The position numbers were made by a program, and so were the translations under genes. From NCBI GenBank assembly GCA_025093985.1, contig JACAAK010000056.1, positions 1 through 18,399 on the forward strand: a DNA stretch of 18,399 bases, written 5' to 3'. The DNA is from Calvatia gigantea (taxonomy: Eukaryota > Basidiomycota > Agaricomycetes > Agaricales > Lycoperdaceae). How positions within the stretch are numbered: position 1 is the first letter of the stretch; each line of letters opens with the position of its first letter. Of the stretch, positions 7,599-15,683 are shown in pieces. Under the pieces are notes generated by a model, which saw only the letters and a list, made by a program, of their open reading frames with translations, did no database searches and was not told the DNA's origin.

Positions 7599-8659
7599 GC
7601 TTTAGCTATGTGTCCGATTTTGCCGCAGTTGTAGCATGTTAACCCCTTGGGTTTTTTGCAGTCTTTGGACATGTGTCCGAATATTCCACAGTTGTAGCAT
7701 TTGGGTTCCCCTTTTGCATTGAACACATGTCGCCTGCTTCCTATCTCCATGGGTTCTCCCATTCCTCCATAAGTAGTTCCCGAGTTAGTTTTCTTATCTC
7801 CTCGGTATTCGGATGCTTCGTATCCTTGTCCGACTGCTAGTATAGCCTCCTTCCATTCTGGGTATGTATCGGGTCGCGCGGCTGGAGGGTAGCCTGTGAT
7901 GGTGTGGATAATATCCTGTCGGGCGTTTTTTCGCAACAGGAACATGGCGTGTCGGTTGTCAGTTTTCGCCTTGTTTTTCAGTACTTCGAATTCGATGAGG
8001 TAGTCGGCCGTGTTTCTATTCCCTTGTTTGAATTTCTCGATCTGCCATTCTGCCTTTGCATTCATGGCATCGTCTGAGAAGGTTCGCTTGAATTCTTCCG
8101 CGAAGATCTTCCAGTCTACGGAGTCTTCTCCCTCCAGGATTTGTGGTGCTTTCATTGCTGCGTACGCTCCTGCTGTTCCTCCTCTCAGTCTGGCCAAGAC
8201 TGCTATAGCTTTATCATCTGCCGTGCTGACTTTGTTGAATTTCATGAAGAGTGTCATGGCTCTCCACCAGTCGTCGAATTTGGTTCGTGTTCCATCGAAG
8301 AACCCTGGGTCCGGCACAAGGCCCTTTGTGTTAGGGGCTGTGGTAGGTGCAGTATTGTCCGTCATTGCTGAGTCTCCTGATTCTGATTCTGTTTCGGTGT
8401 CTTGATTCTCCTGTTGTCCTAACTGTTCTTCTGCTATGTCGAGTTCGTCGAAGAGTTCTGATATAACTGCTTCTACTCCTGTTGGGTTTACTCCTTGCGT
8501 GGTTTCTCCGGGTTCGTTGTCTGTTACAACCGTTTCTGGTACAGGTACTTCAGGGTTCCCTGTTTCTTCGTCTGATGACTCGGTTTCACTGTCTGTTTCA
8601 AGTTCGTCGTCTGTAACTTCAAGCTGCGGTTCTCTGTATTCGTCGGGGTTCGAGCTCAT
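7511..8659 (-). CDS. gag: Gag of Element A, 382 aa
   Basis: Gag forms the virus-like particle and binds element RNA. Residues 1-100 are acidic and rich in Glu, Asp, Ser and Thr. Residues about 112-290 match a retrotransposon capsid region (FDGTRTKFDDWWRAMTLFMK, then a helical stretch with FKQGNRNTADYLIEFEVLK). Two CCHC zinc knuckles follow, at C321-C334 (CYNCGIFGHMSKDC) and C342-C355 (CYNCGKIGHIAKAC). The end overlaps pol in another frame. The ATG at 8659 is preceded by CATTAT and lies 173 nt downstream of the predicted transcript start at 8832. Element B keeps the same ORF at 375 aa. Confidence 0.95.
   Translation of the reverse strand: MSSNPDEYREPQLEVTDDELETDSETESSDEETGNPEVPVPETVVTDNEPGETTQGVNPTGVEAVISELFDELDIAEEQLGQQENQDTETESESGDSAMTDNTAPTTAPNTKGLVPDPGFFDGTRTKFDDWWRAMTLFMKFNKVSTADDKAIAVLARLRGGTAGAYAAMKAPQILEGEDSVDWKIFAEEFKRTFSDDAMNAKAEWQIEKFKQGNRNTADYLIEFEVLKNKAKTDNRHAMFLLRKNARQDIIHTITGYPPAARPDTYPEWKEAILAVGQGYEASEYRGDKKTNSGTTYGGMGEPMEIGSRRHVFNAKGEPKCYNCGIFGHMSKDCKKPKGLTCYNCGKIGHIAKACTAPKKVQIRAMDEAKPEEQQDFSGDSE
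7528..7532 (-). other. Candidate -1 frameshift site between gag and pol
   Basis: Near the gag end, the minus strand reads GGATTTTTCCGG. Gag reads GAT TTT TCC; slipping back one base on the T run gives TTC CGG and enters pol (FFRRLRVG). The overlap and the -1 direction are fixed by the reading frames. The same GGATTTTTCC lies at 14157-14161 in Element B, although the surrounding codons have changed. It is not a perfect X XXY YYZ heptamer, so the exact slip site is inferred. Confidence 0.5.
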
Positions 8660-8727
8660 ATAATGGCTCCTGGGTTCGTCGTGGTTCGAGTCTTTTTCAA
8701 CTCTGTCTCCTGCAAGGTGAGGTGATG

Positions 8728-8738
8728 ACGCTTAACCA
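8728..8738 (-). promoter_or_regulatory. Element A primer-binding site, likely self-priming
   Basis: On the minus strand the 5' LTR ends ...GTAACA, then TT, then TGGTTAAGCGT. These 11 nt are exactly complementary to ACGCTTAACCA within the 5' LTR (8832 down to 8822); the next base on each side does not pair. A tRNA ending in the same 11 nt cannot be ruled out from the window alone. Confidence 0.7.
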
Positions 8739-8740
8739 AA

Positions 8741-9049
8741 TGTTACGACCTTAGTCGGTTTAGACCTCAGGTTGCAGCTCTGGCTAAGTCTTGAGGGCGA
8801 GTAAGGGAAAGAGAACAAAGGTGGTTAAGCGTACCGAATACAACAGGGTGTATGTACGCTTAAATACATCTAAGGCTTATCCGGTTGAACGGATGGAGTA
8901 ACTACGTGAAACGTCCGGTCAAGGCGTAGTAGTTAGTATGAGTCATATCTTTCGGGGAACGCTGGACTAAAATAGCTGAAACAGGTACACAGATAATTAG
9001 AAATGCAGAATAGCATGGAACTCGTTATGATCGGTGGAAACTCATAACA
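8741..9049 (-). repeat. Element A 5' LTR
   Basis: The LTR is 309 bp with TG...CA ends, with one base different from 2655-2963. It contains the predicted promoter (TATTTAA) and the 11-nt self-priming segment. It directly abuts the remains of Element C at 9050. Confidence 0.97.
8822..8866 (-). promoter_or_regulatory. Element A core promoter and predicted transcript start
   Basis: On the minus strand TATTTAA (8866-8860) lies 34 nt upstream of ACGCTTAACCA (8832-8822). This is a normal TATA-to-start distance. The start is predicted at 8832 because that segment pairs with the primer-binding site, as the mRNA 5' end does in Tf1. The arrangement is conserved in the other LTRs. Confidence 0.6.
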
Positions 9050-9304
9050 ACCCACAAGGTTCCACACTGTATTACCAGGCCAAGAAAAGGACCAACACTA
9101 CTGGAAGGCAATAGTCAAGAGCTACTGGGACAACTCCACCACAACCAATGTCCTATTCAACAGTGTCCTAGTCCTTATCTGCCAGGACAGGTGAAGCCAC
9201 TTACCCATCTTCTTTGTGTGATTAAATGATGGAAAATATCTCATTGGAGCCACCAAGAAAGCCCTCACCTCTGCTGTAGTCAATGGTGACTTTGATGAAG
9301 CTTC
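9050..9304 (+). pseudogene. Element C third-ORF fragment, first part
   Basis: Read from 9051, the plus strand gives PTRFHTVLPGQEKDQHYWK and onward, aligning with residues 242-324 of the third ORF of Element A. TGA codons at 9192-9194 and 9219-9221 interrupt it, both near Arg positions in A (GRSH and FARSN). The coding continues at 15655 after the insertion of Element B. One extra base near 9300 puts the final codons out of frame. Confidence 0.85.
9300..9304. repeat. Target-site duplication of Element B, left copy
   Basis: GCTTC directly precedes the left LTR of Element B and is repeated at 15650-15654 directly after the right LTR. A 5-bp duplication is normal for Ty3/gypsy integration. Confidence 0.93.
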
Positions 9305-9607
9305 TGTTACGACCTTAGTCTGAGTAAACCTCAGGTTGCAACTTAGGCTAAGACTTGAGGGCAAGTAAGGGGAGAGAACTAAGTGGTTAAGCATACTGAA
9401 TACAGGAGTGTGTATGTATGCTTAAATACAGTGAGCATCCAGTTGAATGGATAGAGGTACTACATGAAATGTTTGATAACAATGGTGCAGTAATACTATG
9501 AGCCAATACTTGGAGATCACTGGGCTAGAATAGACGAAACAGGCATGATGTAGAGGTGGAATGTAGACAAGTACAGATCAGACAGGAATAGTCAAAAATT
9601 CACAACA
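9305..9607 (-). repeat. Element B 3' LTR
   Basis: The LTR is 303 bp, TGTTACGACC...TTCACAACA on the plus strand. It differs from 15347-15649 at about 20 positions, all transitions. It has only two CpG sites, against 16 in the Element A LTR. Confidence 0.95.
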
Positions 9608-9620
9608 ATATCCTCTGCTC
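9608..9620 (-). promoter_or_regulatory. Element B polypurine tract
   Basis: The minus strand reads GAGCAGAGGATAT just before the LTR start TGTTGTGA. It matches the position of the tract in Elements A and C but is less G-rich, consistent with decay. Confidence 0.55.
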
Positions 9621-9625
9621 AGGCT

Positions 9626-10612
9626 TTATACCTCAGGAAGCTTGTCAAAGTCTCCATTTACTACAGTGGCAAGTGCTTTCTTGGTGGATGTGATAAGGAA
9701 TTTTCCATTGTTTGATTTCACGAAGAAAATAGGCAAATGACTGTGACCGTCTTGATGGATAGGGACTGGGACACCGTTGAAGGGGAATTTGGTAGTAGTG
9801 GAGCTGTCCCAGTAACTCTTGACTATCGACTTCCAGTAATGTTGGTCTTTCTCTTGTCCTGGTAGTACAGTGTGGAATCTTGTGGGTGGAAGAAAAACCA
9901 ATGCAAGTTGCAGTGGGGTGATGGTTTTTATGAAGCAGCAGAGGGCATTGACTTCCTCCTTCATGGAGACCATGACTTCTTCATCCATGGGGGTGTCGGC
10001 ATGAGATGGTAGGGAGAGATTAACTGTGTCGTACAATTCAGAGAGTGTGATGTGAATCCTATCAACCAGGGTGTTGATATCGGGGTCTTTATTTGTTTTA
10101 TCTCTTCCGAGTAACTTCATGGCTATGTCTGCAAGCTCAAGGAAGATATTGGCAATGTCGAGGTGATTGAAGACTTCGAGGCCTAAGTCAATTCAGCTTT
10201 GAAGTCCTTGGACCCAATCTTGTTCACTGGGGGTGAGGGTAGATTGGTCTAGGGCTTGGAAGATAGCAGGGATATGCTAGTTGGTGGAGGAGGATGCATT
10301 GGTAAACCCTGCATACATGTCAGTGAAGGTGATGCATGCGGTAGCAAGGGTAATGTGTCAGTTTACAACTAGTCATCTGTTTTGGGCAGTAATGTTCTCG
10401 ATTTCACTGTTGGTCGCTTTATCAACATCCTTGAGTGGGGCTTCAAGAAGGCCTTGTGCTGGGAATGGCGTCTTTGTGAGGTTATAGTGGGTTTCTTGGA
10501 GAGCAGGTGCTCGGCTGTTGCCTGGTTCAGGAAATGGGAGGGAGGAGATTCTGGTGGGTGTGGGGTGAATGAAAGAGTCGATAGCAATATGGTTAGGTTG
10601 GGAGGCAGGCAT
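9626..10612 (-). pseudogene. Third ORF of Element B, nonsense-mutated
   Basis: From ATG at 10612 to TAA at 9626-9628 is 987 nt, the same as in Element A, and the frame is unbroken by indels. Four internal stops lie at 10373-10375 (TGA), 10358-10360 (TGA), 10277-10279 (TAG, where A has Gln of STSQHIP) and 10193-10195 (TGA, where A has Arg of LQNRVDL). The last 164 codons (from the Met at 10120) remain open, with GQEKDQHYWKSIVKSYWD and FPFNGVPVPI conserved. No intact protein can be made. Confidence 0.88.
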
Positions 10613-10618
10613 GTCTGT

Positions 10619-13600
10619 TTAGTTTCTTTGTCTGGGTTGCTTGTTCAATGCTTTTTTGTGTTTTCTGCCTCCTCTTTTATGGGTATCTTCTGGATGCCTT
10701 TCTAGGTAGTTTCGTATGGCATCTTTTGCATTTTCCAAATTGGACTCTGCTGTCCACGTATCTTCCTCATTGCTGTACCCCTTCCAGTGGACTAGGAATT
10801 GATAACCCCTTCCTCATTTTCATTGTCCACGGATCTCTTCTACTTTGTACTCTTCTTCATTGTTGATGATTACTGGATTGGGTGCTGATGGTTGTTTTTG
10901 ACTCAGGAACTCCGCCTGGTGTGCTGGTGTCAGGAGTTGTTCATTGAATACATCATGGATGGCCCATCCATCTGGTAATGTCAGCTGATATGCTGCTTCT
11001 CCTATCTTTTCCTTAATAAGGAAAGGTCCATACCATTTTTGGCCTAGCTTCTTTGATGTTTGATTGGTATGGATGTTGGTGTTCTCCAACCATACTTTAT
11101 CTCCTATTTGATATGCGTTGGCATGGGTTCTACTGCGGTCGTGCTGCTGTTTCATCTTTTCTTGGTACATCTGTAGTGCTGATGAGGCATTGTCTCAGGC
11201 AGCCTGTAATTGTTCTAGGAATGTTGTGGCAACAGGATTGTTTGTTGTCGATTCATTCTTGCCTTTCCATGGATTCCTTCCATAGTTTAGGAAAAATGGT
11301 GTTTCCTGTATTCCTCCATGTTGTTTGTTGTTGTACTGGAATTCTGTGATGGAGAGCCATTCTGCCCAGTCATCCTGGTCATAGTTGCAGTACAGGCGGA
11401 TATAAGTTTCCACTTCTCTGTTGATGTATTCGGTTTGTCCATCTGTTTGTGGGTGGTACGCTGTTGATAGATTTCATTCGATGCCAAGTTCTTTGAATAA
11501 CTCCTTGGTGAATTCTGATGCAAATTGAGGTCCTTGGTCACTGAGTACTTTCCTCGGTAATCCATGTAGCTTCCATATTTCGTCTTGGTATATCTTTGCA
11601 ACATCTTTAGATGAAGCATCCATGGTTGTCGCTGAAAGTCGTATTATTTTTGTGAAGCAGTCCACGATGACTAGTATAGCATCTTTTCCTTTAGACTCTA
11701 GCAGTGGTCCAATCATGTCAACACTGATTTCTTCCCAAGGTCCATTTGGTATTGGGAGGGGGTGTAGTGGCGATTTGAGCAGTGTTGTTCTTGATTTGTT
11801 TCTTTGGCAGGCTTGGTATCCTCGGATATATCTTTTTATGTCCTTTCATATTGATGGCCACCAGTAGTCTCAGCTGATCAGTTCTGTCATCCTGTATTGT
11901 CCTGGGTGTCCTGCATCTGGGGTATCATGGTACTGTATTAGGATTTCTTCTCATAGTTTCTGGTCAGGCGGGACATATGCACTATTCTGTTTGTAGATAA
12001 CTCCACCATCTTCAGTGAGTTGGGATCCTTGCTTCTTTAGTTCAGTTAAGACTGTTGTTTCTCATTGGGTTTGGCTTTGAATTCATTCTAGTAAGTTTGG
12101 TTCAATGAATAATTCTGCTTGTAAGAGTACCATGCTGTCTGTGCTTTCCATCTGTAGCCAGCTTTCTCGGATCATAGTGACTAGTTTATCTTCTTGTCCT
12201 TCTGGCATTTGGTGAATTCAGGATAACAGGTCGGCTTTTGTGTTTGTTTTCCCAGGTACATGTCATAGTGTGAAGTCGTAGTCTTGTAGCTGCAGATACC
12301 ACCATGCTTGTCATCCATTTAACTTCTGTGGTTCTCGGTAATACTTGAGATTCTTGTGGTCAGTCCAGATTTCGAATCTTTCTTCAGCATCTAGAAGGTA
12401 ATGTCTCCATTCCTTCAGGGTGTGGACGATGGCTAACAACTCTTTGTCATATATTTCATAGTTCCATTCTGCCAGTGACAGCATTCATGATGTGAAAGTG
12501 ATTGGATGCCATTTGTCTTCTTGTAGCTGTGAAAGTACCCCTCCTAATGCATAGTCTGATGCATCAACTTCTACTCTGAATTGGCCATGTCTTTGTGGCA
12601 ATGTCAGGATAGGTTCTTTGGTGATACATTTCTTGAGTTGGTTGAATGAGTCTTGGTGTTCTTGTGTCCATTCCCATGTAGTTACTCCTTTGAGTTTGTT
12701 TAAGGGCCCCACAATCATACTGAAGTTTTTGATAAAATGTCGATAGTAGTTTGCGAAGCCCAGGAACCTTTCTACCCCTTTGGTATTCTTGGGTTCAGGC
12801 CAATCCCATACCGATTTTACTTTATCCTCTTCCATTTCAATTCATCCATGTCCTACCTGAACTCCTAGTATTGGGATTTCTTCTGCATCAAAGATACACT
12901 TGGTTTGTTTGAAGCATAAATTGTATTGAGCTGCCCATTCTAGAAATCGTATTGTTCATTTCTTTAGTTGTTCCTTAGTGTCTCCCAGGATGGCAAAGTC
13001 ATCCATATAGTTTATGATGTCTCCATTTTGTAAGAGGTCGTGGAAGATGCTCGTCATCATTCTGGAGAATGTTCCTGGTGAGTTGCTTAGGCCAAAATAC
13101 ATGACTGTTGGTTTGAAGAGTCCTTCATTGGTGAGGAAGGTGGCTTTCCATTTGTCTCCTTCTTTGATCCTGACATTGTTGTATCTCCAAATGATGTCCA
13201 GCTTATTGAAATATTTTGCTTTTCCAAGCTTGTCAATTACTTCACCAATTCTTGGTAATGGTGTTTTGTCTTTGATTACCATGTTGTTTAGTCATCTGTA
13301 GTCTTGGATTAGTCTTTTGGATCTGTCTTTCTTTGGGATGAAGAATGTTGGTACTGCATATGGGGATTTCGATGGTCATATTTGTCCTGATTCTAGGTTT
13401 TCCTTGATGAATGACTTGAGTTCATCCTGTTCTTTGACCATCATGTTGTATGTCCCTGCACTTATTTCTTTTGGGGCATTTTCAGTTAGGACTATCTTGT
13501 GGTCCCATTCAGTTTGTTCTGGGAGTTTGTTGAATGTCATTTTATTGAATAAGTGCATGAACAGTTGTATGTAGTCTGGTAGGTCTTCTGGTTTGGTCAG

Positions 13601-14161
13601 GTCTGGTTCATCTTCTTCTTCCCATAGGTCTTCCGTAGTGGCTATGCTTCATATTTTTCCAGTGATAGGAATGTTCTGATGGGGGAATTGGCAGCCTGGT
13701 GGGCATCGGGTGAACTTGATCTCTCCATTGTTCCAATCTACCTCTGGGTTATGTTTGACTAGCCAATCATGTCCTAGGAAGACTTCTGCTCTGTCCTGTA
13801 GTTGTATGACTGAGGCCTCGATTTGTTCCTTATGTCCCTGGATGTCAATGTTGATTGTGGTAGTCTCCGTTACTCTTCCACCTTGGTTAGGCGTTCTGTC
13901 TGCATTTAGTACCAAAATTTGTTGTTCCAGTTTCTGGATAGGAAGTCTTTCTTTGTCTACTAGTTTTTTGCTGATGCTGCTGGTTGTGCATCCTGAGTCT
14001 ACGATGGTACTGACTGTTATTTCTTTCCCTGCCATTTGTATTTTCCCTTTTAGATTCAGTTTACACTTTCTTCTCTGAGGAATCATGTAGAATTTGTCTG
14101 ATATCCTAGATACAAGCTTTTTGACTCTTGAGGTAGCGCCTACTCAGAGTCTTTGGAAAAA
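10619..14161 (-). pseudogene. pol: Pol of Element B, at least 19 premature TGA codons
   Basis: One unshifted frame carries every domain of the Element A Pol: protease (DSGCTTSS), RT (YMDD near 13000), RNase H, integrase and chromodomain. In-frame TGA codons end at plus positions 14144, 13649, 13376, 13292, 12956, 12842, 12485, 12311, 12263, 12218, 12083, 12062, 11951, 11870, 11846, 11474, 11195, 10820 and 10814. Most stand where Element A has Arg, as expected from CGA to TGA. One Cys of the integrase zinc finger (first of CQNC in A) is also lost, to Tyr. The natural stop is TAA at 10619-10621, two codons before the ORF3 ATG. Confidence 0.92.
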
Positions 14162-15267
14162 TCCTTCCCTTCTTCATTGGTGACTTCTTCTACTCCTTGG
14201 ACTTGGATCTTCTTAGGTGCAGTGCAGGCTTTGGCTATATGCCCCTTCTTGCCGCAGTTATAGCATATTAATCCCTTGGGCTTTTTACAGTCTTTGGTGA
14301 TGTGGCCAAAAATGCCACAATTGTAGCATTTCGGTTCTCCTTTGTCATTGAAGACATGATGCCTACTTCCTATCTCCATGGGTTCACCTATTCCCCCATA
14401 GGTGGTACCAGTGTTCATTTTTCTGTCTCCTCGGTATTTGGATGCTTCATATCCTTGTCCAACGGAAAGTATGGCTTCTTTCCATTCCGCATATGTGTCT
14501 GGCCTGGCTGAGGGTGGATAGCCTGTGATCGTATGTATGATGTCTTGTTGAGCATTCTTTCTGAGTAAGAACATAGCATGTTTGCTGTCGGTCTTGGCCT
14601 TGCTTTTTAACACCTCGAATTCGATCAAGTAGTCAGTGGTGTTTTGGTTTTCTTGTTTGAATTTTTCGATTTGCCATTCAGCCTTGCTGTTTGAGGCGTT
14701 GTCTGAGAAGGTTCTTCTAAATTCCTCGGAGAAGACCTTCCAGTCCACTGAATCTTCAGATTCTAGGATAGCTGGCGCTCTCATAGCTGTGTATGCTCCT
14801 GCGGTTCCTCCTCGCAGTCTGGCTAAAACTGCTATGGCTTTGTCGTCTGCTGAAACTATCTTGTTGAATTTCATGAAGAGCGTCATTGCTCTCCACCAAT
14901 CATCAAACTTGGTGTGGGTGCCGTCGAAAAATCCTGGGTCTGGCACTAGGCCTTTCCCACTGGGCATTGCTGCTGGTACTACTGTGTTATCAGTCATGTT
15001 GGAGTTAGTTTCTGATTCTGTTTCGTCTGAGCTTGATTTGTCTGATTTCTCCTGATGGACTAACTCTTCCTCTGCTAGGTCGAGTTCATTTAGAAATTCT
15101 GATAAGACTTCTTCTTCTGCTGGGTTTGCTCCAGGTTCTCCATGTGTTTCTTCAGTTGGTTCTTCAGGTGCTTTGGGGTTCCCTATTTCTTCTTTGTCTG
15201 ATGTCTCGGATTCATTGTCAGTGACTTCGAGATTTGATTCTCTGTATTTGTCTGGGTTCAAGCTCAT
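14140..15267 (-). CDS. gag: Gag of Element B, 375 aa, still open
   Basis: This is a full-length homologue of the Element A gag: acidic N-terminus, capsid region (FDGTHTKFDDWWRAMTLFMK) and two zinc knuckles (CYNCGIFGHITKDC and CYNCGKKGHIAKAC). It is slightly shorter near the N-terminus. Several Arg of Element A are Gln or His here (RKNARQD to RKNAQQD, SRRH to SRHH), consistent with CG to CA changes that do not make stops. It stops at TAG 14140-14142, overlapping the pol frame at the T run 14157-14161. It could in principle still give a Gag protein. Confidence 0.9.
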   Translation of the reverse strand: MSLNPDKYRESNLEVTDNESETSDKEEIGNPKAPEEPTEETHGEPGANPAEEEVLSEFLNELDLAEEELVHQEKSDKSSSDETESETNSNMTDNTVVPAAMPSGKGLVPDPGFFDGTHTKFDDWWRAMTLFMKFNKIVSADDKAIAVLARLRGGTAGAYTAMRAPAILESEDSVDWKVFSEEFRRTFSDNASNSKAEWQIEKFKQENQNTTDYLIEFEVLKSKAKTDSKHAMFLLRKNAQQDIIHTITGYPPSARPDTYAEWKEAILSVGQGYEASKYRGDRKMNTGTTYGGIGEPMEIGSRHHVFNDKGEPKCYNCGIFGHITKDCKKPKGLICYNCGKKGHIAKACTAPKKIQVQGVEEVTNEEGKDFSKDSE

Positions 15268-15333
15268 ATACTAGCTCCTAGGTTGCTCCTGTTCAGGTCT
15301 GTTTCAGCCTACTCCTTGCAAGGTGAGGTGGGG

Positions 15334-15344
15334 ATGCTTAACCA
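15334..15344 (-). promoter_or_regulatory. Element B primer-binding site, likely self-priming
   Basis: The minus strand after the LTR reads TT then TGGTTAAGCAT, which pairs over 11 nt with ATGCTTAACCA in the 5' LTR (15436-15426). Both members differ from Element A (GCGT/ACGC there, GCAT/ATGC here) so that pairing is kept. Confidence 0.65.
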
Positions 15345-15346
15345 AA

Positions 15347-15649
15347 TGTTACGACCTTAGTCTGAGTAAACCTCAGGTTGCAACTTAAGCTAAGACTTGA
15401 GGGCAAGTAAGGGGAGAGAACTAAGTGGTTAAGCATACCAAATACAGGAGTGTGTATGTATGCTTAAATACAGTGAGCATCCAGTTGAATGGATGGAGGT
15501 ACTACATGAAATGTCCGATGATAATGGCATGGTAATACTATGAGTTAATACTTGGAGATTGCTGGGCTAGAATAGATGAAACAGGCATGATGTAGAGGTG
15601 GAATGTAGACAAGTATGGATCAGACAGGAATAGTCAAAAGTTCACAACA
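15347..15649 (-). repeat. Element B 5' LTR
   Basis: The LTR is 303 bp with TG...CA ends, followed by the GCTTC duplication. It shares structure with the Element A LTR but has lost almost all CpG. Confidence 0.95.
15426..15470 (-). promoter_or_regulatory. Element B core promoter and predicted transcript start
   Basis: TATTTAA on the minus strand (15470-15464) lies 34 nt upstream of ATGCTTAACCA (15436), the same distance as in Element A. Confidence 0.55.
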
Positions 15650-15654
15650 GCTTC
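15650..15654. repeat. Target-site duplication of Element B, right copy
   Basis: GCTTC, identical to 9300-9304. Removing Element B and one copy rejoins the third ORF of Element C (GATGAAGCTTC + CTGAGAC). Confidence 0.93.
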
Positions 15655-15683
15655 CTGAGACATGAAGCCAAATTGGGGGGTAT
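15655..15683 (+). other. Element C third-ORF end and polypurine tract
   Basis: CTGAGACATGA gives the remaining codons and the TGA (15663-15665) once the one-base shift is allowed for. AATTGGGGGGTAT (15671-15683) is a clear polypurine tract directly before the LTR start TGTTATGG. Confidence 0.75.

Larger units (their letters stand above)
2655..9049 (-). mobile_element. Element A: intact Ty3/gypsy chromovirus with an extra third ORF
   Basis: This 6,395-bp element reads right to left. Its order is 5' LTR (8741-9049), primer-binding site, gag, pol in the -1 frame, ORF3, polypurine tract, 3' LTR (2655-2963). All three reading frames are open, and the LTRs differ at one of 309 positions, which points to a recent insertion. 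The domain order protease-RT-RNase H-integrase-chromodomain identifies a chromovirus (Metaviridae). The element is CpG-rich compared with its relatives B, C and D. The flanking pentamers are AATAA on the left and ACCCA on the right, so there is no target duplication. Confidence 0.95.
9305..15649 (-). mobile_element. Element B: decayed Ty3/gypsy chromovirus with the same third ORF
   Basis: The element is 6,345 bp with the same layout as Element A and flanked by GCTTC duplications. The LTRs are both 303 bp. Gag is open; pol and the third ORF carry many nonsense codons but no frameshift that I could find, and the third ORF is exactly as long as in A. Nearly every CpG of Element A has become TG or CA here. 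It inserted into the end of the third ORF of Element C. Confidence 0.93.

Noticed and set aside
8728..8738. tRNA-primed reverse transcription as the default call
   Set aside because: The 11-nt self-complementarity to the predicted mRNA 5' end, preserved in Element B, fits self-priming better. It is not fully excluded without the host tRNA set.
2655..9049. Element A as a simple insertion into Element C
   Set aside because: Element C sequence is present only on the right side, and the flanking pentamers do not match.
10619..14161. TGA recoding (TGA read as Arg) to explain the stops in Element B pol
   Set aside because: Element A uses normal Arg codons with no internal TGA, and the LTRs and non-coding parts of B show the same CpG decay. 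Mutation explains it.
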